Of a stretch of DNA of 53,010 nucleotides, positions 34,025 through 42,856 are shown piece by piece. Position 1 is the stretch's first letter; each line of letters starts with the position of its first letter. Location of the stretch: assembly GCA_944369075.1 (NCBI GenBank), contig CALVXK010000002.1, positions 1 to 53,010 on the forward strand. Reading direction: 5' to 3'. The notes under the pieces were generated by a model. It had not been told where the DNA came from, searched no databases, and worked only from the letters and a program-made list of their open reading frames with translations. The translations under genes were made by a program, and so were the position numbers. This DNA comes from an uncultured Bacilli bacterium. GTDB taxonomy: Bacteria; Bacillota_I; Bacilli_A; RFN20; CAG-826.

Positions 34025-36784
34025 CTATGCCTTACTAGTTTTTCTTCTTATCCGCATGAAGAACACGCTAATCTCATGAATAATCAATGGAACTATAGCT
34101 AAGCAAACAGTAATAATCCATTCAAATCCATCAAAATTATGTGTTGAGAAGAAATCATTAAAGATTGGTACTTCGACAACTAAAAGTTGTAATGCAAGAC
34201 CAACGACGAATGCTAAAAGCATCATCCAGTTCTTATTTGTAAAGACATGTACAAATGATCTTCTAATATTGGACATACCTAACATATGGAAGAGTTGTGA
34301 TACAGCTAATACTGTAAAGGCAACAGTTTGACAGTGATGTAATGTATTTCCATATAATGGGTCACTTAAATTTTTAAGTGCTTCATAGGTAAGTTCCCAA
34401 CCATTTTGATCAAAAATGTGTACAGCAGTTAGTAAGAAGCCAGCAATTGTAATTCCAGCAATTACTAAGCCATAGCCAAACATGACACCATATCCGCCAT
34501 GAGCGAATATTGATTCATTTGGATCTCTTGGTTTATCTTTCATGTTTAGAGGGTCTTTTGGATCCATACCTAATGAAATAGCAGGTAATGAGTCAGTAAT
34601 TAAGTTAACCCAAAGTAAGTGAATTGCAATAAGTGGTGCAGGGAAGCCAACGCAAATCATAAAGAACATTGCAAAAACTTCACCCATATTACAAGAAAGT
34701 AAGAATAAAACAGTCTTTTTAATGTTAGCATAAATTCCTCTTCCTTCTTCAACAGCTTTTTCAATTGAAGCAAAGTTGTCATCAGTAAGAACCATATCAG
34801 CTGCACCTTTAGCAACGTCTGTTCCTGTAATACCCATTGCAATACCAATATCAGCTGCTTTTAAAGAAGGGGCATCATTAACACCATCCCCAGTCATAGC
34901 ACAAATATTTCCGTTAGCTTTAAATGCTTTAACAATACTTGTTTTATTTTCTGGTGAAACACGAGCGAATACTCTAACGTGTTTAACTACTTCTTTTAAT
35001 TCTTCTTCAGATAAAGCATCGATTTCTTTACCTGTCATACATTCTTTAATATCATCAACAATTCCTAAGTCTTTAGCAATTGCATAAGCAGTATCTTTAT
35101 GGTCACCAGTAATCATAACAGTTGTAATACCAGCTCCTTTAAAGTTTTTAACTGCTCCTTTAGCTTCAGGACGAGGAGGATCGATCATAGCGACAAGACC
35201 AACAAAGATTAAACTGTCTTCTTCAATCTTATCACCTTTTTTATATGCAAGAGCAAGAGATCTAAGAGCTTTTGATGAGAAATAGCTATTAGCTTTCTCG
35301 ATTTCATCTAAATCCTCTTTTTTGATTTCTCTAACACTATCTCCATCTTGGATAAACTTTGTATGTGCAAGAATTGAATCAAGTGCGCCCTTTGTAAATT
35401 GAATTGAAGTTCCATCTTTTTCTTTATGAAGTGTAGACATCATTTTTCTAACACTATCAAATGGAAGTTCATCATATCTTGGTTCAGCTGTTTCAAGGTC
35501 TTTCTTATGCCAATTGAAAACGTTAGCAAAAGCAACTAAGGCAATTTCAGTAGGATCACCATAAAGGCCTTCATCAACAGTTGCGTTTGAACATAAAGAC
35601 ATTCCTCTAGCAAGTAAATTTAAGCTATTAGCATTATCTTTATTAAAATCTTCAATTTTGAAGTATTTGCCAGGTAAATATGCTTCAACAACAGTCATCT
35701 TATTTTGAGTTAAAGTACCTGTTTTATCACTACAAACGACTTTGACAGCACCTAAAGTCTCAACTGAAGGAAGCTTTCTAACGATTGTATTTGCTTTAAC
35801 CATTCTTCTAACACCAATAGCTAGAACAATAGTTACAACTGCAGGTAAGCCTTCAGGAATTGCAGCAACTGCTAAAGCAATTGAAGAAAGGATTGATTCC
35901 ATCCATCCATCAACACTTGTAATTTTTCCATCAACAGCTAGCCAGATAATATCAGCTATAAGAACCACAACAATAATAATTAAGGTTAAAATACCTAAAA
36001 TTTTTGAAAGTTGAGCTAATTTCTTTTGTAAAGGAGTTTGTTCTTCTTCTTGGTTATCTAAAGCACCAGCAATTCTTCCGATTTGTGTTTTCATACCGGT
36101 ATTAACAACAATACCTTTACCTCTACCATAAGTAACTGGGGTAGACATAAATGCCATGTTAACTTGGTCGCCAATTGCTACACTTTGAGAAAATACCATG
36201 TCCGATTTTTTATCAACCGGAACAGATTCACCAGTTAAAGAAGATTCGTTAGCTTTTAAGTTTATAGCTTCAATTAAACGAATATCAGCACCTATAGTAT
36301 CGCCTTCTTCAAGAACGACAATATCTCCAGGAACTAAATTTTCACTCTTGACTTTAAATCTTTTGCCATCTCTTATAACTGTAGACTCTGGTGAAGACAT
36401 CTTCTTAAGCGCTTCAAGCGAAGTCTCAGCTTTCTTTTCTTGGACTGTACCAATAATTGCGTTAAGTAAAACGACAATTAAAATAATGATAATATCAGCC
36501 CAGTCACCCTCTTGACCTTGCATAACATCGATGATTGAAATAATTAAAGTAACAAGAACTGCAGCAAAAAGAACATAAATCATAGGGTCAGCAAGTTGAG
36601 ATAAGAAAATTAAGAAAATGTTCTTCTTTTTCTTTTCTTGTAACTTATTTGGACCATACTTTTCGAGTCTTTTTTTAGCTTCTTCGCTACTTAAACCTTT
36701 CTCAGCATCGCTTGATAAGTATTTAACTGTATCATTTGCAGACAATGTTTCGAAGGCTACAACACGATTTTCACTATTCTCCAT
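34025..36784 (-). CDS. P2-type cation ATPase, probable manganese exporter
   Basis: P-type ATPase of the SERCA/PMCA-like group, 919 residues, full length. Actuator TGES 184-187, phosphorylated Asp353 in CSDKTGTLT, TGDGVND 631-637. Ion-site residues are PEGLP (310-314) in M4, Asn699 and Glu702 in M5, and Asn727-x-x-Thr730-Asp731 in M6, as in calcium pumps. By residues alone it would be called a calcium pump; the manganese-type riboswitch directly upstream, as known before Lactococcus YoaB and Streptococcus MgtA, makes Mn2+ (perhaps with Ca2+) export the better hypothesis. AGGAGA precedes the ATG. Confidence 0.93.
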   Translation of the reverse strand: MENSENRVVAFETLSANDTVKYLSSDAEKGLSSEEAKKRLEKYGPNKLQEKKKKNIFLIFLSQLADPMIYVLFAAVLVTLIISIIDVMQGQEGDWADIIIILIVVLLNAIIGTVQEKKAETSLEALKKMSSPESTVIRDGKRFKVKSENLVPGDIVVLEEGDTIGADIRLIEAINLKANESSLTGESVPVDKKSDMVFSQSVAIGDQVNMAFMSTPVTYGRGKGIVVNTGMKTQIGRIAGALDNQEEEQTPLQKKLAQLSKILGILTLIIIVVVLIADIIWLAVDGKITSVDGWMESILSSIALAVAAIPEGLPAVVTIVLAIGVRRMVKANTIVRKLPSVETLGAVKVVCSDKTGTLTQNKMTVVEAYLPGKYFKIEDFNKDNANSLNLLARGMSLCSNATVDEGLYGDPTEIALVAFANVFNWHKKDLETAEPRYDELPFDSVRKMMSTLHKEKDGTSIQFTKGALDSILAHTKFIQDGDSVREIKKEDLDEIEKANSYFSSKALRSLALAYKKGDKIEEDSLIFVGLVAMIDPPRPEAKGAVKNFKGAGITTVMITGDHKDTAYAIAKDLGIVDDIKECMTGKEIDALSEEELKEVVKHVRVFARVSPENKTSIVKAFKANGNICAMTGDGVNDAPSLKAADIGIAMGITGTDVAKGAADMVLTDDNFASIEKAVEEGRGIYANIKKTVLFLLSCNMGEVFAMFFMICVGFPAPLIAIHLLWVNLITDSLPAISLGMDPKDPLNMKDKPRDPNESIFAHGGYGVMFGYGLVIAGITIAGFLLTAVHIFDQNGWELTYEALKNLSDPLYGNTLHHCQTVAFTVLAVSQLFHMLGMSNIRRSFVHVFTNKNWMMLLAFVVGLALQLLVVEVPIFNDFFSTHNFDGFEWIITVCLAIVPLIIHEISVFFMRIRRKTSKA

Positions 36785-36805
36785 ATAGTCTCCTAATATT
36801 AATAA

Positions 36806-36899
36806 TATTTAGTCTTGCTAAGAATATTCTTCTGGCTAATTCCGGATTTATAACTAAACCGTGCTTGTCGAAAATAACCTAAAAGCTACTCCCTAAATA
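36806..36899 (-). promoter_or_regulatory. yybP-ykoY (Mn2+) riboswitch
   Basis: The minus strand begins TTTAGGGAGTAGC and ends AAGAATATTCTTAGCAAGACTAAAT. The GGGAGUAGC and AGCAAGAC segments are the paired invariant ends of the yybP-ykoY class, P1 is seven base pairs (36893-36899 with 36806-36812), and the small AAGAAT/ATTCTT hairpin before AGCAAGAC occupies the position of P4. The middle arm is less clear. It sits between a promoter and a P-type ATPase gene, the context known for this class. The expression platform could not be deduced. Confidence 0.78.
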
Positions 36900-36907
36900 A
36901 CCTCTAT

Positions 36908-36916
36908 ATTCTACCA
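36908..36916 (-). promoter_or_regulatory. Extended -10 promoter for the Mn riboswitch transcript
   Basis: TGG directly followed by TAGAAT on the minus strand, an extended -10 element. Predicted start near 36901, two bases before riboswitch P1. Confidence 0.5.
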
Positions 36917-36940
36917 AGAATTATGCTTTAAAGAAACAAA

Positions 36941-39900
36941 TTATTTTAATAAATTATCAACCTCTTTATTAGCTGAAATTAATGTTTCTTCGTCAATTTT
37001 CAAAACCTTTCTATCAAAGGTGAAAAGCCCATTTAATTCATCTTCTACATCACTTAACTGAGTATAAATAAAACCAACTCCATCTTTTTTTAAGAAGTTT
37101 TTAGTCACCTTTTTAAGTAATTTCTTATAAGCCTTTGATAAAGATTTAGATGAATTATAATAACGATAACCAAATTTGTCTTTTCCATAAAAATGATCTT
37201 TTAAAAACAATGAATATCCGCCAAACTCACTAAGAATTGATGCTCTTTTGTTTTCTTTATCTTTAAAGTTATAAATAGGTAAAAAATAATTATGTTTTGA
37301 ATAAAAGTCAGAATGAGAATTATCATACCAACCACTATTTGTATCATAAAGATGATTGTCATCTTTATCTTTAAAATAATTATAGATTGTAGTTGAGTCA
37401 AATTGTCCCCAACCTTCATTAAATAAAGTGTAAATAATTACTGATGGAGATGAAGCAAGTGAAGAAATAATAAAGGATGAGGTTTTTAAGTATTCTTCTC
37501 TACCTTTTTCATTCATCCTAGCAAACATAGCATAATTTTTATCAATATTATTATCAGTCTTTGATAAAAAGGCTTTAGGTGAAGCTACTACTTTATTATC
37601 ATATTTGTCGCCACCATTAATCATATCTTGAATAACAAGCATGCCTTCTTTATCACAGTAATAATAAAACATTGGGATTTCATATTTAATATGTTTCCTA
37701 ATCGTATTAAATCCAAGTTTCTTTAAATTTTGGATATCTTTTAAGTAATCATCATAACTTGCTGGAGTTAAATTGCCTCCATAATAATACCCTTGATCAA
37801 GTACTCCTTTTAATAAAATCTCTTTGTTATTCAAATAAAGTCCAATTTTATTATTAACCTTTTTGATTTCTATTTTTCTAAAACCAATAGAAGAATGTAC
37901 TACATCTCCTTTAAATTCTAGATCTAAATCATATAAATTAGGTTCTTCAACCGACCAAAGTTTAACTTCATCAACTTTTATTATGAAATCTACGTTACCT
38001 TTTACATAATAATCTTTGTTGTTAAATCTAATTTTTACATCTCCCTCGCTAGATGTTTCTATTTTTCCTTTAAGTGAGAAAGTAGATGGGTCACCTTCGA
38101 TTCTTGAAGAAATAATATAATCCTTTTTAGTAAACTCTAAATAAATTGGTTTATAAATCCCACTAGTTGAAGTGTACCAAATTCCACCTCTAAGAAGAGA
38201 TTGTTTTCCACGTGAAAAAGAACAATTATCAGTTTTATCGTTAACTTTCAAAATTAACTCAAAACTATTATCATCAGGAATATATTCTTTAATATTAACT
38301 TTGAATGAGGTGTATCCTGAACAATTAGTAGCAACTAATTTTTTATTAATATAGACTTCTACCTCTTGATCGACCCCCAAAAAGTTCAATATAACTGATT
38401 CATCCATTATTGATGGATCAATTTTAATCTCTTTATGATAATAAATAATATCATCTGGAGTTACGAGTTTATTTAATCCACCTAAAGGAGATTCAATGGA
38501 GTAAGGAACCAATATTTTATCATGATAAGTTTCAGGAAATTCTTCGCTTTTACTTATTTCAATATCATAAATACCATTAAGTGATAAATATTGATCTCTT
38601 CTAAAATATGGGTTAGGATGTTCTTTTAAAGGCAAATTAATTTCATCAAATTTATACATTGAAACATCTTGATTAGATGTTAAACCATTATTTTTTGTAT
38701 TATTTAATCTCTTATTATTTCTATCTTTTTTATCGTAAATTAAATAAATAACGATAGGAATAATAGCAATTAAAGCAATAATTCCGCCTACAAGCCATAT
38801 AATTGCTGGAGGAAGTTTTAATACTTCGTTGGTCGAAGCATCAACATAGGTCTCTGTATAAAAATTATCGATTAAATAATTAGAAATTAAAGAACCAATA
38901 ACCATAGGGAGAGTTATAGCAAAAAGCATTCTCACTCCCATAAAAACACCTTCTTTTGATTTAGGTACTTTATCTCTTACAATAGCATTTAAAACAGTCC
39001 CACCAAAAATATAGCCAAAAATCATGATAATTCCAGCAACTAATATTAAATATATGCTTGAATTCTTGTTTAAAAAGTAAATAAGTAAACAACCAATAAA
39101 CAAGATAACCATCGTTGGAATAAGCATTACATTTTTTCCAACTTTATCCATTAAAAATCCTGCTAAAACAGTTAAAGCTGATCCAATAATTAATACTAAT
39201 CCCATTATGATAGTAAATGTATTTCCAGTTAACTCAAGTGACTCTTGAAAATAAACTATCATATATGAGAAAAATACTTGTGTTGCAATACCAAAAACTA
39301 AATAAGATATTAAATTTAAGTAGAGCAATTTATTTTGTTTTATTGTAGAAATCTTAAAACCGCTAATTAAAGTTTTAAAATAACCATCTTTCTTATTATT
39401 TTTATAGTCTTCTTTTTTATTTGTTTCTTTTGGAATTAAGAATAAAGATAATGTTCCAACAACTAAAGCAATTCCACCAATAATAAAGAAAAATTCTAAC
39501 CATTTTCCTTGTTGAGCTAAAGGTGCATCAAGGACACCGAAAATTAAAAGCATTGCAATAAGAGGTAATATTGATAAAACTCCTTCAACTTTACCTCTAT
39601 TTTGATCACTTACTTCTCTTGTTACATAGGAGTTAAAAGAAGCATCATTTGCAGTTGAACCAATAAAAGTCATTACTGCATCAATAATAATTACAAATAT
39701 TGAAGCAACAAGGCCAGCATTAGCTAAAGGGAACAAAACATGGATGTTATTTACATCAATTAAACCAAAAGTAGCTGTAGAAATACCCCACAAAATATAT
39801 CCAACTGAAATAAATATTTTTCTTTTATTTAATTTATCAGTTAATGCCCCCATTATAAATGTTGCTAAAAAGGCTATAATAGCACTTACAATAACAGTTA

Positions 39901-40123
39901 TTGTTGTCATTAAATGGTAATTTGAATAACCTAGATAAAATAAAAACTTACTTAAATACATGTTTTCAACATTCCAGGCCATTTGTCCAGCAAAACCAAC
40001 TAGAATGAAAACAAGCCATTTTCTCCATCCGATTTTATCTTTTTTAACACTAACATTTTTATTAGAGCTATTATTCTCTAAATTTTCATAATCTATGTTA
40101 TTTGGATTAATACTTTTTTTCAT
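36941..40123 (-). CDS. Sugar transporter fused to a family 2 glycoside hydrolase
   Basis: A single 1060-codon frame holding two complete proteins. Residues 33-463 are an MFS/GPH-type (SLC45-like) permease with about 12 hydrophobic segments and a hydrophilic central loop at 231-265. Residues 464-495 are a polar linker. Residues 496-1060 are a GH2 enzyme: sugar-binding domain (NPYFRRDQYLSLNG), immunoglobulin-like domain and TIM barrel with acid/base Glu903 in FNEGWG and nucleophile Glu966 in SEFGGY. With 12 helices and a cytoplasmic N-terminus the enzyme would face the cytoplasm, so imported glycoside could be cut at the pore exit. Sugar specificity is unknown. GAGGA precedes the ATG, 15 bases after nnr. 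Confidence 0.9.
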   Translation of the reverse strand: MKKSINPNNIDYENLENNSSNKNVSVKKDKIGWRKWLVFILVGFAGQMAWNVENMYLSKFLFYLGYSNYHLMTTITVIVSAIIAFLATFIMGALTDKLNKRKIFISVGYILWGISTATFGLIDVNNIHVLFPLANAGLVASIFVIIIDAVMTFIGSTANDASFNSYVTREVSDQNRGKVEGVLSILPLIAMLLIFGVLDAPLAQQGKWLEFFFIIGGIALVVGTLSLFLIPKETNKKEDYKNNKKDGYFKTLISGFKISTIKQNKLLYLNLISYLVFGIATQVFFSYMIVYFQESLELTGNTFTIIMGLVLIIGSALTVLAGFLMDKVGKNVMLIPTMVILFIGCLLIYFLNKNSSIYLILVAGIIMIFGYIFGGTVLNAIVRDKVPKSKEGVFMGVRMLFAITLPMVIGSLISNYLIDNFYTETYVDASTNEVLKLPPAIIWLVGGIIALIAIIPIVIYLIYDKKDRNNKRLNNTKNNGLTSNQDVSMYKFDEINLPLKEHPNPYFRRDQYLSLNGIYDIEISKSEEFPETYHDKILVPYSIESPLGGLNKLVTPDDIIYYHKEIKIDPSIMDESVILNFLGVDQEVEVYINKKLVATNCSGYTSFKVNIKEYIPDDNSFELILKVNDKTDNCSFSRGKQSLLRGGIWYTSTSGIYKPIYLEFTKKDYIISSRIEGDPSTFSLKGKIETSSEGDVKIRFNNKDYYVKGNVDFIIKVDEVKLWSVEEPNLYDLDLEFKGDVVHSSIGFRKIEIKKVNNKIGLYLNNKEILLKGVLDQGYYYGGNLTPASYDDYLKDIQNLKKLGFNTIRKHIKYEIPMFYYYCDKEGMLVIQDMINGGDKYDNKVVASPKAFLSKTDNNIDKNYAMFARMNEKGREEYLKTSSFIISSLASSPSVIIYTLFNEGWGQFDSTTIYNYFKDKDDNHLYDTNSGWYDNSHSDFYSKHNYFLPIYNFKDKENKRASILSEFGGYSLFLKDHFYGKDKFGYRYYNSSKSLSKAYKKLLKKVTKNFLKKDGVGFIYTQLSDVEDELNGLFTFDRKVLKIDEETLISANKEVDNLLK
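38204..38219. promoter_or_regulatory. parS-like sequence in the GH2 part of the fusion gene
   Basis: TTTTCCACGTGAAAAA, 14 of 16 matches to parS with intact CACGTG. It is coding sequence and 25 kb from parAB, so chance is a real alternative. Confidence 0.45.
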
Positions 40124-40138
40124 AAATTATCCTCGAAT

Positions 40139-41680
40139 TTAATTTATTATTTCATTTATTGCATCATTTAAATATTTGACTATATCGCTTCCTAATAAGG
40201 AATATTCGTTATAATTCCCTTTAGCAAGTGCAATTTCATCCGCTCTACCTAATAAATAAGATCCAAGTGCTACTTTTTTAACTAATTTTTCATTACTTTC
40301 TAAAGCAGCACATCCTGATATTATTCCTGAAAGAAGATCTCCACTTCCTCCTTTAGCTAAAGAAGAATTTCCATTAATATTTAAATATTTTTCTTTTGTT
40401 GGCGAAGTAATTAGTGTAACGTTATCTTTTAAAACTAAAATTACATTATATTTCGAAGCAAACTCTTCGCTAAATTTAACTCTATTTAACTTTATTTCGT
40501 TTACTTTATAGCCACTTAATCTTTCAAATTCTTTCACGTGAGGAGTTAAAATAACCGAACATTCTCGCTTTTCTTTTAAAATATCGATTCCATATTTAGC
40601 TAAAGAATTTAGTCCATCGGCATCAATAATTAAAGTATTTTTATAGCTAAGCAAGAAATATTTAATAATCTTATAAACATCTTTGCTAACTCCAATTCCC
40701 ATCCCTATTGTTACTACTTTAGATTTAAGTAATTTACTTAAATCTTTTTTGTTATATCTAATAGAACCATTGATTTTAGATTTTAATTTATGATAAATAA
40801 TTTCAGGAGTTTCTAAATCATAAAAATTTTTTAATGACGATGGAAAACAAATTTCGCTATAACCCACTCCTAGTCTTAAAGATGAATAAGCTAATAAAGA
40901 AAGTTTTAAAGCTCCAGGAGTTAATTTGCTTCCTCCTATTAAACTAACCTTTCCATAACTACCTTTATTCGAATTTTCTTTTCTTTTAACAAATAGATCT
41001 TTGTAGTCTTCTTTATCAAGTATTTTTATATAGGTATCTAATTTATCTTTAATTAAAGATATACCAATATCAAGTCTAACAACATTTTTATTGTAATCTT
41101 TCCCATCATTAATAAATAAACCAAGTTTAGTCTCTCCTAAAGTCAAAGTAACATCACTTACTAAAGCTTCATTCATCTTTAATCCTGTAGTAGAGTTAAT
41201 TCCACTAGCTATATCAACAGCGATTACAAGTTTCTTCACCATTAAATTAATTTTATTTAATAAAGAACTACAATATTCATCTAAATTTTTATTTAAACCA
41301 TAACCAAAAATAGCATCAATAATAATTGTATTTTCATCAATTAATGTATCTAAAAGATTAGCATCGCTTATTGTTTCTTTTTTAAATAACTTTTTATTAT
41401 ATAAACAATCATTACTTTTAGCCTTATATACCTCAAAAACATTTACATTATAGTTATCTTCTAAAAGTTTTCTCGCAACAACAAAACCATCTCCTCCATT
41501 ATTACCGCTTCCAGTTAAAATAAGATAACTATATTTTTTTGAATCAAATATACTGTTTTCAATATAAGAAAATATTGCTTCTCCTGCATTTTCCATTAAC
41601 TTTAAAGAAGGAATATTCAAAGTTAAAATAGTGTATTGATCAGCTTCTTTCATTGTCGAAGCATCTAAAACGTATTTCAT
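40139..41680 (-). CDS. nnr: Bifunctional NAD(P)HX epimerase/ADP-dependent dehydratase
   Basis: Repairs hydrated NADH and NADPH. The N-terminal half (to about residue 210) is the YjeF_N epimerase with SGNNGGDGFVVAR near 57 and an IDAIFGYGLN motif. The C-terminal half is the ribokinase-like dehydratase with GSYGKVSLIGGS near 243, and the phosphate-binding AKGGSGDLLSGIISG near 441. 513 residues is usual for the fused form. No Shine-Dalgarno is evident. It precedes the transporter-GH2 gene by 15 bases and is probably its operon partner. Confidence 0.95.
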   Translation of the reverse strand: MKYVLDASTMKEADQYTILTLNIPSLKLMENAGEAIFSYIENSIFDSKKYSYLILTGSGNNGGDGFVVARKLLEDNYNVNVFEVYKAKSNDCLYNKKLFKKETISDANLLDTLIDENTIIIDAIFGYGLNKNLDEYCSSLLNKINLMVKKLVIAVDIASGINSTTGLKMNEALVSDVTLTLGETKLGLFINDGKDYNKNVVRLDIGISLIKDKLDTYIKILDKEDYKDLFVKRKENSNKGSYGKVSLIGGSKLTPGALKLSLLAYSSLRLGVGYSEICFPSSLKNFYDLETPEIIYHKLKSKINGSIRYNKKDLSKLLKSKVVTIGMGIGVSKDVYKIIKYFLLSYKNTLIIDADGLNSLAKYGIDILKEKRECSVILTPHVKEFERLSGYKVNEIKLNRVKFSEEFASKYNVILVLKDNVTLITSPTKEKYLNINGNSSLAKGGSGDLLSGIISGCAALESNEKLVKKVALGSYLLGRADEIALAKGNYNEYSLLGSDIVKYLNDAINEIIN

Positions 41681-41723
41681 AACTACATTAATTTTAACAC
41701 CTATTAAAACATTTTAAATAAAA

Positions 41724-41752
41724 TTATCAAAAAATTATTCTTGGTTTATAAT
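41724..41752 (+). promoter_or_regulatory. Promoter predicted to give leaderless asnA mRNA
   Basis: TTATCA, 17-base spacer, perfect TATAAT at 41747-41752. The expected start, seven bases beyond, is the A of the asnA ATG at 41759. There is no ribosome binding site. Confidence 0.6.
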
Positions 41753-41758
41753 ATCACC

Positions 41759-42781
41759 ATGATTAAAAATTTACCTTACTTACTTGAAAATAAATATGAG
41801 CCAATATTAGACTCAATCGAAACCGAAAAAGCAATTAAGCTTATTAAAGATAACTTTGAAAATGAACTTGGAAAAAAGTTAGATTTAATAAGGCTAAGTG
41901 CTCCTATTTTCACTCTTTCAAATACCGGAATCAACGATGATTTAAATGGCGTGGAAGAATCAGTTAAGTTTAAAATTTCATATTTGAATGAAAACGTTGA
42001 AATTGTTCAATCTCTTGCAAAACGGAAAAGATTAGCCTTAGCAAGATATAATTTTCCACTTCATAAAGGAATTTATACTGATATGAACGCTATTAGAAAA
42101 GATGAAAGTCTTTTAGATAATATCCATTCAGTTTATGTTGATCAATGGGACTGGGAAAAAGTAATTTCTAAAGAAGATAGAACCTTAACTTACTTAAAAA
42201 GAACAGTTAAACAAATTTATTCAGTAATAAAAAAGATTAATAACCAGGTAATTAAAAAATATCCTAGTTTAACTAACTATTTCCCTGAAAATATCCATTT
42301 TATTACTTCTAAAAAATTGCTTGAATTATATCCAACACTCAATCCAAGAGAAAGAGAAAAAGAATTTGCAAAAACTCATGGTGCCATCTTTGTAATTGGG
42401 GTTGGTTCTAAACTTAGAGATGGTAAACCACACGATTTAAGAGCACCAGATTATGATGATTGGTCTCTTAATGGAGATATTTTGTTATATTATCCACCTT
42501 TAAATGACGTAGTTGAGCTTTCATCAATGGGAATTAGAGTTGATAAGAAAGCATTAATTAATCAACTAAAACTAACTAATACATACGAAGAAAGAAAAGA
42601 TTTATTTTTCCATAAATCTTTACTTGAAGACAAATTACCTTTAAGTATTGGAGGAGGAATTGGTCAATCTAGAATGTGCTTAGTTATGTTAAATAAGTTC
42701 CATATTGGCGAAGTACAAGCCTCTATTTGGGGTAAAGAAGATTCTAAAGTACTATTAGAACATAAAGTTAAGTTGCTATAA
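41759..42781 (+). CDS. asnA: Asparagine synthetase A (ammonia-dependent)
   Basis: Class II aminoacyl-tRNA synthetase-like enzyme making asparagine from aspartate, ammonia and ATP. Visible signatures: FTLSNTGINDDLNGVE near 50-65, QSLAKRKRLAL near 83, DMNAIRKDE near 112, VDQWDWEKV, and the C-terminal GGGIGQSRMCLVML. The start at 41759 gives 340 residues, the family length; six upstream codons beginning with TTG overlap the -10 box and are rejected. No T-box leader. Confidence 0.96.
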   Translation: MIKNLPYLLENKYEPILDSIETEKAIKLIKDNFENELGKKLDLIRLSAPIFTLSNTGINDDLNGVEESVKFKISYLNENVEIVQSLAKRKRLALARYNFPLHKGIYTDMNAIRKDESLLDNIHSVYVDQWDWEKVISKEDRTLTYLKRTVKQIYSVIKKINNQVIKKYPSLTNYFPENIHFITSKKLLELYPTLNPREREKEFAKTHGAIFVIGVGSKLRDGKPHDLRAPDYDDWSLNGDILLYYPPLNDVVELSSMGIRVDKKALINQLKLTNTYEERKDLFFHKSLLEDKLPLSIGGGIGQSRMCLVMLNKFHIGEVQASIWGKEDSKVLLEHKVKLL

Positions 42782-42792
42782 TCTCTCTTTAA

Positions 42793-42831
42793 AAAAATCG
42801 ATACCGCTTATTAAGTTCGGTATCGATTTTT
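42793..42831. terminator. Bidirectional terminator between asnA and nfnB
   Basis: AAAATCGATACCG with CGGTATCGATTTT around an eleven-base loop, with A and T runs on the two sides, between converging genes. Confidence 0.92.
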
Positions 42832-42856
42832 ATTTTAATTATTTTATTTAAATTTA

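Noticed and set aside
34776..36515. Open frames on the plus strand across the P-type ATPase
   Set aside because: Shadows of the conserved coding strand; they carry no ribosome binding sites and no motifs.
38656..38740. Transporter-GH2 fusion as an artefact of a missed stop codon
   Set aside because: The linker region is open for many codons with no internal ribosome binding site plus start at the domain border and no homopolymer long enough to suggest an obvious indel; raw reads would settle it.
40530..40545. Additional CACGTG site in nnr
   Set aside because: Outside the central hexamer the match to parS is poor (CTTTCACGTGAGGAG), as is the half-site at 13649-13664 in rsmG.
41690..41758. 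T-box leader for asnA
   Set aside because: The -10 box is directly before the ATG, leaving no room for a leader, and no T-box sequence was seen.
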